Assembly: GCA_964019425.1 (NCBI GenBank)
Contig: OZ025798.1
Span: forward strand, 62,001-126,000
DNA length: 64,000 nucleotides
Reading direction: 5' to 3'
Source of the DNA: Flectonema sp. DT1601
Lineage: Eukaryota > Euglenozoa > Diplonemea > Diplonemida > Diplonemidae
Each line of letters starts with the position of its first letter. Position 1 is the stretch's first letter. Below are positions 31,599 to 40,271 of this stretch, piece by piece. A program made the translations under genes and the position numbers. The notes beneath the pieces were generated by a model. That model was not told the origin of the DNA. It did not search any database and saw only the letters and a program-made list of their open reading frames with translations.

Positions 31599-34118
31599 TT
31601 AGTTCAAATGGTTTCGTGTGTGTCCCTTTAACGAGGCTGGTAAAGGAAACACCACTCCAGGGTAAGGTGTTTGTGAATCGATCGATTCCAACAGTTGGTC
31701 GATAATTGTAACGTCCCTGTCGATTACTTTACATTCATTAAATAATATCTTTGCGACATCGTAGTTACCAGAGATATAGTTCAGGAAACCTTTATTATAT
31801 TTACAGTAGATTCCTCCCTCATCACATGAAAGACTGTACATCCATTCTTGATTGTCTTCTTTACGTTTTTCAACAGTTCGGTAGACAACAAACATCGAAC
31901 TATCCACGAGAAGCATATCGTAGGCAGCAAACAAGTACGATGATCCAGAATTACGAGTGGAGGTAACCTTTTCACTACAAACAACAAATTGATGTCTTCT
32001 ATAAGCTGCGTATTGCGCTAAGATCTTACATTCGAGAGCATCCGATCCGCGAACTACGTACCACTTTTGTGATTGACAACCCACGTTGCCTGCACCTACT
32101 TCACTTATTTCGTACGAGACTCCAGAAATAAATCCAAACTCCTCATTTATAATTGAGTCAGCGCATATTAATCCTTTATCTGAATAACTCATTATTCTTA
32201 CAGGAGCGTTGAATACAATCTGAATGTAATTAGCTGAAACAATAATATGTGGATGAAGACGTAATGTGTGTGAGATGATGAATGACAATAATTTATTGTA
32301 AGATTCCGATGGCGAATAACTGTTTTCAAAGTTAATTGCAATCGTTAAAAACGAGCAATTCTGAGTACTCAGTTCGAGTGCGAACAGATTTCTAGAAGGA
32401 CTTATCTCCGCGAACTGCTGCGTAGCTGCAGATCCTTTACTGGAGCAACGTGACCTCCTAATGCTAGTCTTGAATTCTTCTTCACTCGAATCTTCACCGT
32501 CTCCGTCTTGTAGTAAGTATGACGGCATGAAAGCTTTATATTCAATCAACATATCAACCATCGCAATAAATGATTTTCTAATTCCATTTATCTCTGAGAA
32601 CATCGTCTCTTGTTGTCCGTATTCGTTGCTATCGTTAATACGCATTTGCTCAACGAGGTGCATGTCGTGCATTAGCAGCACCAGCGGGGAAATCAAAGCA
32701 GTCTCGTAAACAAATACAGCAATCACAGAGAATACAATAATGACCCCAGCAATAACAAGTACGATAAGAGTTCCTCGTTTTTCATTCTTAGTCACATCAT
32801 CTCTTTGTTTATCAAACGTAGCGAGTAGCTGAGCTCGCGGGATAATTGCGACTGCGACCCAGGGAGGTCCAGCATTGACATCTTTATGCTCTTCCTCTTC
32901 ACCCTCGCGGTGGTTCTCATCCTCATCGTCCTCGTGATGAGTTTCATCAACTTCGTCGTGGTGATCGTCTTCTGTTGAAGTTGTCATCGACACCTCGTCA
33001 TGTCCTTCTTTGTGTCCCTCTTCGCCTTCATCACCGTGTCTGTGTGCCATCGATACACTCTTTATAAAGTAGTCCTGAGGAGGAATAGGATATCTCATTG
33101 TACCTGATGATGTGATTCTGAAAAGAAAGTTCTCGTTGATCGTTTTGAGATCTCCAAGTTGCTGAAAAACAGGACCTACAATAGGATGCTCACTCTCTGT
33201 TGCGATGACACGAGTCCAACTTCCGTCTCCGACTGGAACAGATCCAAACCCGTGAGAGCACTCAACAACAATGCCAGTGTCTTGTTCTACTAAACAAATA
33301 ACATTTTCGTCGTATTTCGGAATATAATTAGGATCGTCATATGCCAATATGGTACTGAGTTCTCCCTTTGCGAAAGCGAGGTTCTGCAAAAGGGGCTTCA
33401 AGAACTCGATCGAAAACTCTGTAACCAACCACGGTGAGCCTACACTAGCAACTAATGGGATGGCGTACGATATTCGAAGAGTTCCTCTAACAACCCACGG
33501 ACGAGACCAACTTCTTTCGTATTCCTCGAAGTGATCACAGTGACGATATAATGAAGTTTGATATCCTTCTTCTTCTCTCAGTAGATCGTTTTCCGTAGGA
33601 AAGGGAACCCGATCGTTGTACCATCGAGATTTATTTATTTTAGAATTGAATATCGAAACAATCCACTGATCTCCAACTTCAGGTCCAACGAACATATCAA
33701 TTGCGAATCCATCTCGTGAGTTATGTGGGTTGTGTACTTCAAGATTAACAAAGCTGAGTTGTGTTATAAACCTCGGATGGTTAAATTGATCAGCGAGAGC
33801 AATCATCGTACGACAAGTATGCACAGCATCTGATAAAGAGGATCCGTTTAAGTTGTAAACTGTGAATACAGACAATCCAAGTTTTAGCAAGTGTTGAACA
33901 GGACTCATGATGTGCTCTCCGACTTGTTCTTTCACGTTGTTGGATCGCTCAGAGAGAAACATCTCCGCAAACTCATCCGCCATTACTGAACTTGCTTTAG
34001 TCATGTCACTCGCATTTGATTTCATGGTATTCACCAACACAGCAGTGACAACAGCAGTAGTAATACTTAACAAACATGCGAGTACTGCAGTTCCAACAGT
34101 ACGGATACTGACTTGCAT
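31599..34118 (-). CDS. Two-TM sensor with degenerate class III nucleotide cyclase domain (839 aa)
   Basis: Starts ATG at 34116-34118. TM1 is at about 8-30. A large extracellular region (31-440) looks like a Cache/PAS-type sensor. It ends in a striking His/Asp/Glu-rich loop at about 357-413 (HGDEGEEGHKEGHDE and following). TM2 is at about 445-472. The cytoplasmic part (about 560-750) follows the class III cyclase pattern: FNAPVRI matches the family FNAP motif, and EVGAGNVG...WYVVRGSDALECKIL matches the G.vG....YtvvGd.v..A..L block. The first strand reads FLTIAINFENSY, without the metal-binding Asp expected there, so it is probably a pseudocyclase. A TPR-like tail (CKYNKGFLNYISGNYDVAKILF) follows, as in many protist cyclases. 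Likely a plasma-membrane receptor; the acidic-His loop could bind metal. Confidence 0.78.
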   Translation of the reverse strand: MQVSIRTVGTAVLACLLSITTAVVTAVLVNTMKSNASDMTKASSVMADEFAEMFLSERSNNVKEQVGEHIMSPVQHLLKLGLSVFTVYNLNGSSLSDAVHTCRTMIALADQFNHPRFITQLSFVNLEVHNPHNSRDGFAIDMFVGPEVGDQWIVSIFNSKINKSRWYNDRVPFPTENDLLREEEGYQTSLYRHCDHFEEYERSWSRPWVVRGTLRISYAIPLVASVGSPWLVTEFSIEFLKPLLQNLAFAKGELSTILAYDDPNYIPKYDENVICLVEQDTGIVVECSHGFGSVPVGDGSWTRVIATESEHPIVGPVFQQLGDLKTINENFLFRITSSGTMRYPIPPQDYFIKSVSMAHRHGDEGEEGHKEGHDEVSMTTSTEDDHHDEVDETHHEDDEDENHREGEEEEHKDVNAGPPWVAVAIIPRAQLLATFDKQRDDVTKNEKRGTLIVLVIAGVIIVFSVIAVFVYETALISPLVLLMHDMHLVEQMRINDSNEYGQQETMFSEINGIRKSFIAMVDMLIEYKAFMPSYLLQDGDGEDSSEEEFKTSIRRSRCSSKGSAATQQFAEISPSRNLFALELSTQNCSFLTIAINFENSYSPSESYNKLLSFIISHTLRLHPHIIVSANYIQIVFNAPVRIMSYSDKGLICADSIINEEFGFISGVSYEISEVGAGNVGCQSQKWYVVRGSDALECKILAQYAAYRRHQFVVCSEKVTSTRNSGSSYLFAAYDMLLVDSSMFVVYRTVEKRKEDNQEWMYSLSCDEGGIYCKYNKGFLNYISGNYDVAKILFNECKVIDRDVTIIDQLLESIDSQTPYPGVVFPLPASLKGHTRNHLN

Positions 34119-35627
34119 CTAATGAGTTACTGAGTTAGTGACGGATAATAAATTAATATTTTGATGAACACAAAACTAACTCATCACACACTCAGATCAT
34201 TTCGGTAAAGCTGTTTAATAATTGTGGTACTTAATTACTCTCTTGTGAAACTGAAAGGAATTGAAATAAAAGGATCAGCGCCCCAGACGCGAAGTCGGCA
34301 GCCGTAAAAATAAAATTCACTTCAGGAAGTGCGGATAACGACAAGTTCAAAGAAACGAGTGGCCAAATAAAATAGTTTTCATGGGCAGGGAGCCTGACAC
34401 GAATACGATACGTTAGCTGCAGTTCAATTCTTCGTCTACTTTCACATGAAAAGTGAGAATGATGAACAGACTTGAGGCGACTAATTGATTGGTAACTTTG
34501 GGTCCGCGGGAAGCTCTTTTGAAGAATTAGTTTAGTAAGTCGACTAGTTTGGTAATCAGATGAATGATAGCATCCCTTCGAGGGACGTTAAATCTGATTA
34601 AAACAAAATATATAAACAGCCATCAGAGATGTCTATAATTATTATTAAGAAAGAAAACGGAACGGAGACAATTCACAATTTGTTCACAGAAATCGGACAT
34701 GAGACCAAAGTCTGCTCTTTTATTTGTTCTCATTAAGAATGAGAAAAAGATCAATGAAATGCAGCACATCAGTGACTACAATGTGAACGAAGGGCTGACT
34801 CTCCTTCAGAGGTGGCCATCAGTCTCAAATTGTGAACCTCCCACTTGCATGGCTTAATCCTTGAAACAAGCATATGACTACTGGCAGGATCAACCAGGTT
34901 TCTTGTTACTCTAACCAACAGGGAGTACCCGAAAGTACGCACCCGAGAGTTGAAAGCATCAAGACGTTGGTTGTCTCTTTTTTTCCGCAGTTCTGATAGA
35001 GGCAGTCACCACCAAACCTTTCGGTCAGCAGCAGCTTCTCTACGTAACATCGAAATATTTAACTCAGCAGGTTGTTTCCTCAAGTAACAGAATCAGGGGA
35101 GGAAGGGCCTACTTAAGAACAAATAATCACATCTATCAAATAAATTAATTAGTTGTGATCAGTAAGTATGTACTGAGTAACAGTCGCTCAATTTAGGAAA
35201 CAAGAACAAGAATATAACACGAAATTAAATGATGCGATAATTTCTTTTTTTTTTTTTTGTTATTTTTAAAATATTTATATAAAAGAGTTAGTTGGGGAAG
35301 TCAGTTTTTTAATTATTTATATTTGTGTGGCTACACAAGCACGCGACACACGCAAACTATAAAAACGCGAATCAATGAACAAACAAACGAAAGGTAAATT
35401 AAGAACTAATTCTCCTCACCTTCTTTAGTATATTTTACAACGCATCTCTTCTTTGCCTAAAACAGCAACAGATGAAACCCAGACACCCATCAAAACGATG
35501 ATGAATTTGAGCTTCTTTAGAATAGATGCGTTCGTTGGATAGCATTCGGACGGCAGGTTTCTAATTCCGCGTCCAGAGCAGTAAGAGAAAGATGAGAATT
35601 TATACAAAAAAAATTATAACAACTATT
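34119..35627. other. Intergenic region containing an 18S rRNA fragment
   Basis: 1.5-kb spacer. Apart from the rRNA 5'-end fragment at 34843-34900 it has A/T runs (about 35249-35265) and no supported gene. Confidence 0.55.
34843..34900 (-). pseudogene. Fragment of 18S rRNA, 5' terminal 58 nt
   Basis: The reverse complement reads AACCTGGTTGATCCTGCCAG (the universal SSU 5' end), then TAGTCATATGCTTG, then TTTCAAGGATTAAGCCATGC. After about ATGCAAGTGG the match to SSU rRNA fades: no clear helix with the usual GAATGGCTCATTA follows, only a loose TTGAGACTGATGGCC. There is no room for a full gene, since the sensor CDS begins at 34118. So this is a displaced or strongly diverged rRNA 5' end. It could be a retained rDNA fragment or part of an rDNA insertion. 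Confidence 0.8.
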
Positions 35628-36359
35628 TTACTGCTGCAGTTTATTGTTCTGCCTCTGCAGAAGAGTGGAGACAGCAAATCCGATGCAGGTGCCAAACGCA
35701 ATTGGAACAGCGTTTTGTTGAAGAGACTGCAAGACAGCGGAAATGAAGTATTTCTGTCTGAAGAAGGTTCCAGACTTATCAGCTTCAATACCGGCCCCAG
35801 GAAGGCCATCAAGTGACCAACCGCGTGGGAGATACTTCGCTTCAGCTCCTTCTTCAACATCTTCAAACCCCAACTTGTAATGATTTAATACTTCAGTTAG
35901 TTTAGTTCTGTGAGAGTTGAATGTCATATTAGGAACAGCGAACCCACAAGAATCCATCACATTGAATGCTGACACAGTAATAATTGAACGACAAGTGAAA
36001 GGATCTAAACCTCCCGTGTCTTGGAAATGTTTCTCAACGGCGGCTTCAAACTCTGGAGTCCCCTGAAGGACCATCTTTCCGTATCCGTGAATTCTCGCAA
36101 TGATCGGATCCCCTTCGAAGTTACAAAACATTAAAACGATTCTCCCATTCTCTCGAAGGTGCGCAATCGTCTCACATCCACTTCCATAAGTTTCCAAATA
36201 CATTACTTCCCTGTCTCCTGTAATTTTCAAAGTTCCCTGAAGTCCCTTTGGACTCAGGTTAATGTGCTTTCCATTCATCGGAGCTGATCCAACAAAAAAC
36301 ATCTTTGAGCTCTTGATGAGCTTCTCAACACGTCCTTCAATCTTATCGTAGATCTTCAT
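35628..36359 (-). CDS. Pyridoxamine 5'-phosphate oxidase-like flavin-binding protein, tail-anchored (243 aa)
   Basis: ATG at 36357-36359. The first 190 residues match the PPOX-like split-barrel family: FFVGSAPMNGKHINLSPKG, LETYGSGCETIAHLRENGRIVLMFCNF and RIHGYGKMVLQGTPEF. Members usually bind FMN (sometimes F420 or heme) and catalyse small redox reactions. A PDxP-specific assignment is not justified. A hydrophobic stretch near 216-234 (VPIAFGTCIGFAVSTLL) followed by a basic tail suggests a C-terminal membrane anchor, which is not usual for the family. A CATCAG sits about 18 nt before the ATG. No cysteine or zinc motif. Confidence 0.82.
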   Translation of the reverse strand: MKIYDKIEGRVEKLIKSSKMFFVGSAPMNGKHINLSPKGLQGTLKITGDREVMYLETYGSGCETIAHLRENGRIVLMFCNFEGDPIIARIHGYGKMVLQGTPEFEAAVEKHFQDTGGLDPFTCRSIITVSAFNVMDSCGFAVPNMTFNSHRTKLTEVLNHYKLGFEDVEEGAEAKYLPRGWSLDGLPGAGIEADKSGTFFRQKYFISAVLQSLQQNAVPIAFGTCIGFAVSTLLQRQNNKLQQ

Positions 36360-36609
36360 TATTGAGAACAGTTAAAACTGATGGGAAATAATAATTAAGT
36401 TCGAACATAATTTATTTTCATCTAATTAAATGCCTTCTAAATAATGTTTAAGGATGGTTGGCTTACAACCACGAAGAGTACTACAGCAGGTGGTTGCTGT
36501 ATTTTGTAGGACAATTTCAGTTGAAGTAAAAAAAGAATTAATTTCAATACGAATCCCTCACATGCCTCACTACTTGTCGTGTTGTTGGCTTGCGGAACAT
36601 AAAGAGCAG
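36360..36609. other. Short intergenic region
   Basis: Spacer of 250 bp between two minus-strand genes; nothing recognised. Confidence 0.5.
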
Positions 36610-37176
36610 CTACAACTCGACTATCGCGGGTCCTTCTGATTTGGTTTTTGAGTTACCGTCAGTCGGCTTTTCGACTTCTTCCACGGGACAAAGTCCTCGT
36701 TGAGACATCACTGCGAATGCCCACCAGTCGTCTTCCGTTGAAGACGGGAGACTGTTTTTAATAAAATTATCACAAGTCAGATATATAATTAAATCCCAAT
36801 CCCTAATAAGGTCGTCCAGGTACGGAGCAGGTTCAGAGTAGTTGTGGATAGGAATTGATTTCAAAAGAGTTCTGTCGAATGTCAGCGAGGAAGGAATCAA
36901 ACAACCGCTTCGAATATCTCCTCCTCCATCGACACCTTCGTCGTCGTCACCTTCAGTGTAGCTGTGTAGTTCAGGGACACAAGTAAGGAACTCACCTACT
37001 TTAATAGTAAGCTGTTTTACTTTTTCTTTAGAACTCATAAAATATCCTCCTCCACTCATGACGACATCTCTACATAATTCCATCCATCGTTGTTTAGTGA
37101 GGTCGGGAAAACGATGAGACGCTTCTTTGAACTCGTCTGCTGCCGCGTCAATCCATCGCTTGTCTGATACATCCAT
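36610..37176 (-). CDS. Hypothetical protein (188 aa)
   Basis: ATG at 37174-37176. N-terminal half is helical and charged (WIDAAADEFKEASHRFPDL, KEKVKQLTIKVGEFLTCV). A central acidic and glycine patch (EGDDDEGVDGGGD) is followed by a Trp-rich part (LIRDWDLIIYLTCDNFI, DDWWAFAVMSQRG) and a polar tail. No signal peptide, TM or recognised family. Normal composition, full-length frame and an upstream TTACAG support a real gene. Soluble cytoplasmic protein of unknown role. Confidence 0.6.
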   Translation of the reverse strand: MDVSDKRWIDAAADEFKEASHRFPDLTKQRWMELCRDVVMSGGGYFMSSKEKVKQLTIKVGEFLTCVPELHSYTEGDDDEGVDGGGDIRSGCLIPSSLTFDRTLLKSIPIHNYSEPAPYLDDLIRDWDLIIYLTCDNFIKNSLPSSTEDDWWAFAVMSQRGLCPVEEVEKPTDGNSKTKSEGPAIVEL

Positions 37177-37904
37177 CAGTTTAGAATACGAACTGTAATT
37201 TAATTAAATCAACAAAACTTAAATATTGCAATCCTCTTGACTGAAGTTATAAAGTTCCGAAAACACGCTCGCAACAACTCAGTAATCACCCGCCTCTGAG
37301 TGATGTGCTGCGTCGTTTTTTGTTTTCTTGTGTCAGATCAAAAATAAGAAAAGGTCAAAAGACTGCTGCGACAAGAAATACATCTGCCCGCCCAGCAGCG
37401 AGCAGAAGGAGTCTCTGGTCATCAGGAAACCTGTTTGGGATCTAAAAACTAATATAACAACAGTTATACAATCTTCCATTACTAAAATAAGTATTTATGG
37501 CGCCCTTGATAACTCTTAACAGTCAAAGAGTAATATCAAAAACGGCTGCCAGTAGGGAGCCCCAACTGAGAGGTCGCTTGTAATTTCAAAATTGTCAACT
37601 ACACAGCGATCAGCATCAAACAGTCGGGCGACTAACACACGCGATAACACAAACAAATAAAAAAAAAAATAAAGGAGATAATAAGAGAAGAGAGAGGAAA
37701 TAAATAAATTTATTCACATAATGCCCTTTTGGTGTTACTAACACAAATAAAATATATACCAAATGTGTACTGAATAATTATTATTTTCCATTTGCTCACA
37801 TTTGATTCTAGTTTTGGGAAATCCCTCCACTAAGGAAGACTTGTCCAGATTAGACAAGTCTTCCTCAGTGGCAGTCTTACTGCAGGTGGACTCCAATCAG
37901 GGTC
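37177..37904. other. Intergenic region with a strong hairpin
   Basis: No supported gene. The plus-strand frame at 37328-37519 is short and without domain. It includes the hairpin at 37827-37871. Confidence 0.5.
37827..37871 (-). other. 19-bp stem hairpin in the 3' flank of the zinc-ribbon coiled-coil gene
   Basis: The arms CCACTAAGGAAGACTTGTC and GACAAGTCTTCCTCAGTGG are complementary around a 7-nt loop (CAGATTA). The one mismatch is A/C on the plus strand but U-G wobble in minus-strand RNA, so the stem is fully paired on the strand that is transcribed here. It begins 34 nt after the stop codon of the 37905-38693 gene, so it should lie in that mRNA's 3' UTR. It could be a stability or processing element, or a palindromic relic. 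Confidence 0.7.
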
Positions 37905-38693
37905 CTACTCGTTCTTCTTGGATGAACGAATCCATCTAACAGGACTGAAGAAGTAAGCAATTTTAAATGAGAGGATAAAACATAGATAAGAGGCGCAGGA
38001 AATAATTATAAATAATTTATAAACAACTGAAGAACTTGAAGAGAAAGCTTCACTTATCTTATTCGAAGTAGAGACTACTTCTGGAAGGTAAGCAATCGAT
38101 CGAACTACCGGCGTCTTGTCGATTATCGAAACGACGCCTTCCCTGTTTCCGTAAGTTGAGTAGCAGTCGATGCACTGCATTCCTATTTTACTTCCTTCCA
38201 ATGTTGAAATGATTCTTGATTGAACCTTGGTTGCTTTGTTGTAGCATCGCTCACAAGCGATTTTAGCCACCGGCATCGATTCCGCCTCATCTAACTTTTT
38301 CTGTAGTGCCGCCATTTTCGTTTCCATGTGTCGGTTGAGTTCTTGCTGACCGAGCAGCTCACTTTCAATTTGACATCTTTTTGTTTGTTCCAATTGAAGA
38401 GCTTTCGTTGTGTTTTCATTCTCTTCATCCATACCTTTTTTGCTCTTTTTTAATTTCTCGTTATCGTCAGTCAAACGTTTGGTGATTGCCATTTGATGTT
38501 TGTTCTGATCCTTCGCAGCTTTTAATTCAGCTTCAATCTTCTTCTTTTCATTAAAAAGATTGTCATCTCCTCGATTATGATTCTTTCCCTTTCCTCCTCC
38601 TCCTCCCCCACCTCCTGGACTGTAACTCGCTTCTTCTTTGGGTGCTTTCAATGGTTCTGAAGCATGACTGTGGAACTTGGTACGGGATGGCAT
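37905..38693 (-). CDS. Coiled-coil protein with C-x2-C pairs and a C-terminal membrane segment (about 262 aa)
   Basis: The frame is open further upstream, but that part is low-complexity. The best start is the ATG at 38691-38693 (MPSRTKFHSHASEPL), with 38729 as an alternative. Order: Ser/Gly-rich N terminus with a run of eight Gly, charged coiled coil (about 45-140, KKKIEAELKAAKDQN and following), then a putative zinc ribbon with CERC (about 147) and CIDC (about 172). A hydrophobic segment at about 226-248 (LFIIISCASYLCFILSFKI) precedes a short basic tail. This looks like a tail-anchored protein facing the cytosol. No family recognised. The 3' UTR carries the hairpin at 37827-37871. Confidence 0.62.
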   Translation of the reverse strand: MPSRTKFHSHASEPLKAPKEEASYSPGGGGGGGGKGKNHNRGDDNLFNEKKKIEAELKAAKDQNKHQMAITKRLTDDNEKLKKSKKGMDEENENTTKALQLEQTKRCQIESELLGQQELNRHMETKMAALQKKLDEAESMPVAKIACERCYNKATKVQSRIISTLEGSKIGMQCIDCYSTYGNREGVVSIIDKTPVVRSIAYLPEVVSTSNKISEAFSSSSSVVYKLFIIISCASYLCFILSFKIAYFFSPVRWIRSSKKNE

Positions 38694-39051
38694 GTTTTTA
38701 TTAGGTCGGCTGGTTGATGAAAAGAACATATTCCGTCTCCATTCTAAAGTAATAAACCGACCGAATGGAATAACGTTGGGATCGCAGCTTCCCAAAGAAA
38801 ACGAAGAAAAAGAGAAAAAAACAAAAAAAACAGATAACAAATACGAGAGCTGAGGGCACTCAAGTATTGGTAAAAGGTCAGCAGATACTACAAACAAACT
38901 GTTTGAGCTGTTTCTTTCTTTCTTTCTTTCTGCTGCTCGACACGAGCAAACTGCAGAAGTAACTGTGGACATTCCTTTGAATGGGAAGTCACAAATAGAA
39001 GTTGAACTTGAAAAACAAACTCATTCGACAATGACGTCAGTTTGCTCCTAA

Positions 39052-39330
39052 AAAGAAATTAAAAAGCTGCAGCTGACAAAAGAATCTCGGCCTCATCACA
39101 AACAAGGCGGAGAATCATTAATTCGCAGTTTTGGTGCTCTCAGTCAACTCCCGCGCGGAGGCTTCAGGTCTCGTGTCTCTACTTATTTTACTTTAAAACA
39201 TTGGAATGATCATCTCCCTCAACAGCTGCTGTTGGATTCGAATGACGTAAATGTGTCAGAATACGAAAAGGTTCGCACGACGGATTATTTGTTTTGGAAA
39301 CAAGCGACTCTTAAGATGTTAACACATTGA
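39052..39330 (+). CDS. Possible plus-strand terminal exon of an unknown gene (92 codons)
   Basis: Open from just after a TAA to TGA at 39328-39330, with no usable ATG at its start. The translation is unlike the low-complexity noise nearby: SLIRSFGALSQLPRGGFRSR, then STYFTLKHWNDHLPQQLLL and EYEKVRTTDYLFWKQAT, with balanced composition and three aromatic clusters. It may be the last exon of a gene whose start lies in 38700-39050 (CTGCAG at 39065-39070 could be an acceptor), or a relic. It would be the only host gene on the plus strand. No family recognised. Confidence 0.35.
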   Translation, partial: KEIKKLQLTKESRPHHKQGGESLIRSFGALSQLPRGGFRSRVSTYFTLKHWNDHLPQQLLLDSNDVNVSEYEKVRTTDYLFWKQATLKMLTH

Positions 39331-40271
39331 ACAGGTCACATCGATGAAAGGAATGATCAGTCAGACTGAACAGGTCGCATTGAATTTAATAAATTCTTTC
39401 AAACGTCGGCAACATTCACACTTGGTTGCCGAGTAGATGAATATTATTTTATAAAGGAAAGCAATCAAAAGATTCCGTTGTTGGTCGGGGGGACTACCAA
39501 CAACTCAAAGAGAGGAAATATCACACACCAGATATAAGACGGCAAGAATGAGAAAGGGGATGTGCCTCAGAGAAATGGACACTCACATCGCTTCGGTGAT
39601 CGTGTGCAACTCGAGGGACGGATACGATTCATTCTTACCAACTAAAAGATGAATTAGAACACAAAGTGATTGACAGACTCGTATTGTTACAAAAGGAGAA
39701 ATGGTCAACTTCGGAAAGTAAGCCAAACCTAATCGTATAAAATAAACAACTGGAAACCTCTCAGAGTAAATCTCAGAGTAAACCTCAACTCCTCACACTA
39801 ATCTCATTGAGAAGTGATTACTCTCTCAGACCAAAACTAACAAATTGGACAACGAACGTCTCCAGAGAGTCTTCTGAACGTACAAAGATTCCAATCCGAG
39901 ATAACTCACAGAATTATTATTTCGGAATAAACGCAAACAGAGAAGAAATAGAAACGAAGAGAAAGAATCCTTATCTTGGATTCAAAGGGAAGAGTGCGTA
40001 GAAACTAAACTTATTATAAACAGAAGCTGCAAAAGGTTGTCACCCAACTTGGGTTTCATTTGTTTTTATAAATTCATTTCTTTAGTAAGTGACTCAGCAG
40101 AGTCGATACGACCATCGGTCTGGAGATCATCAACATTTCAGTTTGACATTTAGATGCATACGATAAAAACCACACAAAGAACACATCGATGGCAGCAAAC
40201 AAGAAGCACACCTGTTGGTAAGCTGTTGTTTAAATGTCAGCCGGCTACACATTTAACCAATTTTGAACATA
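39331..40271. other. Intergenic region
   Basis: Spacer of about 0.9 kb. Short open frames at 39543-39652 and 39807-40001 (plus) have no recognisable features. No RNA gene or repeat seen. Confidence 0.5.
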
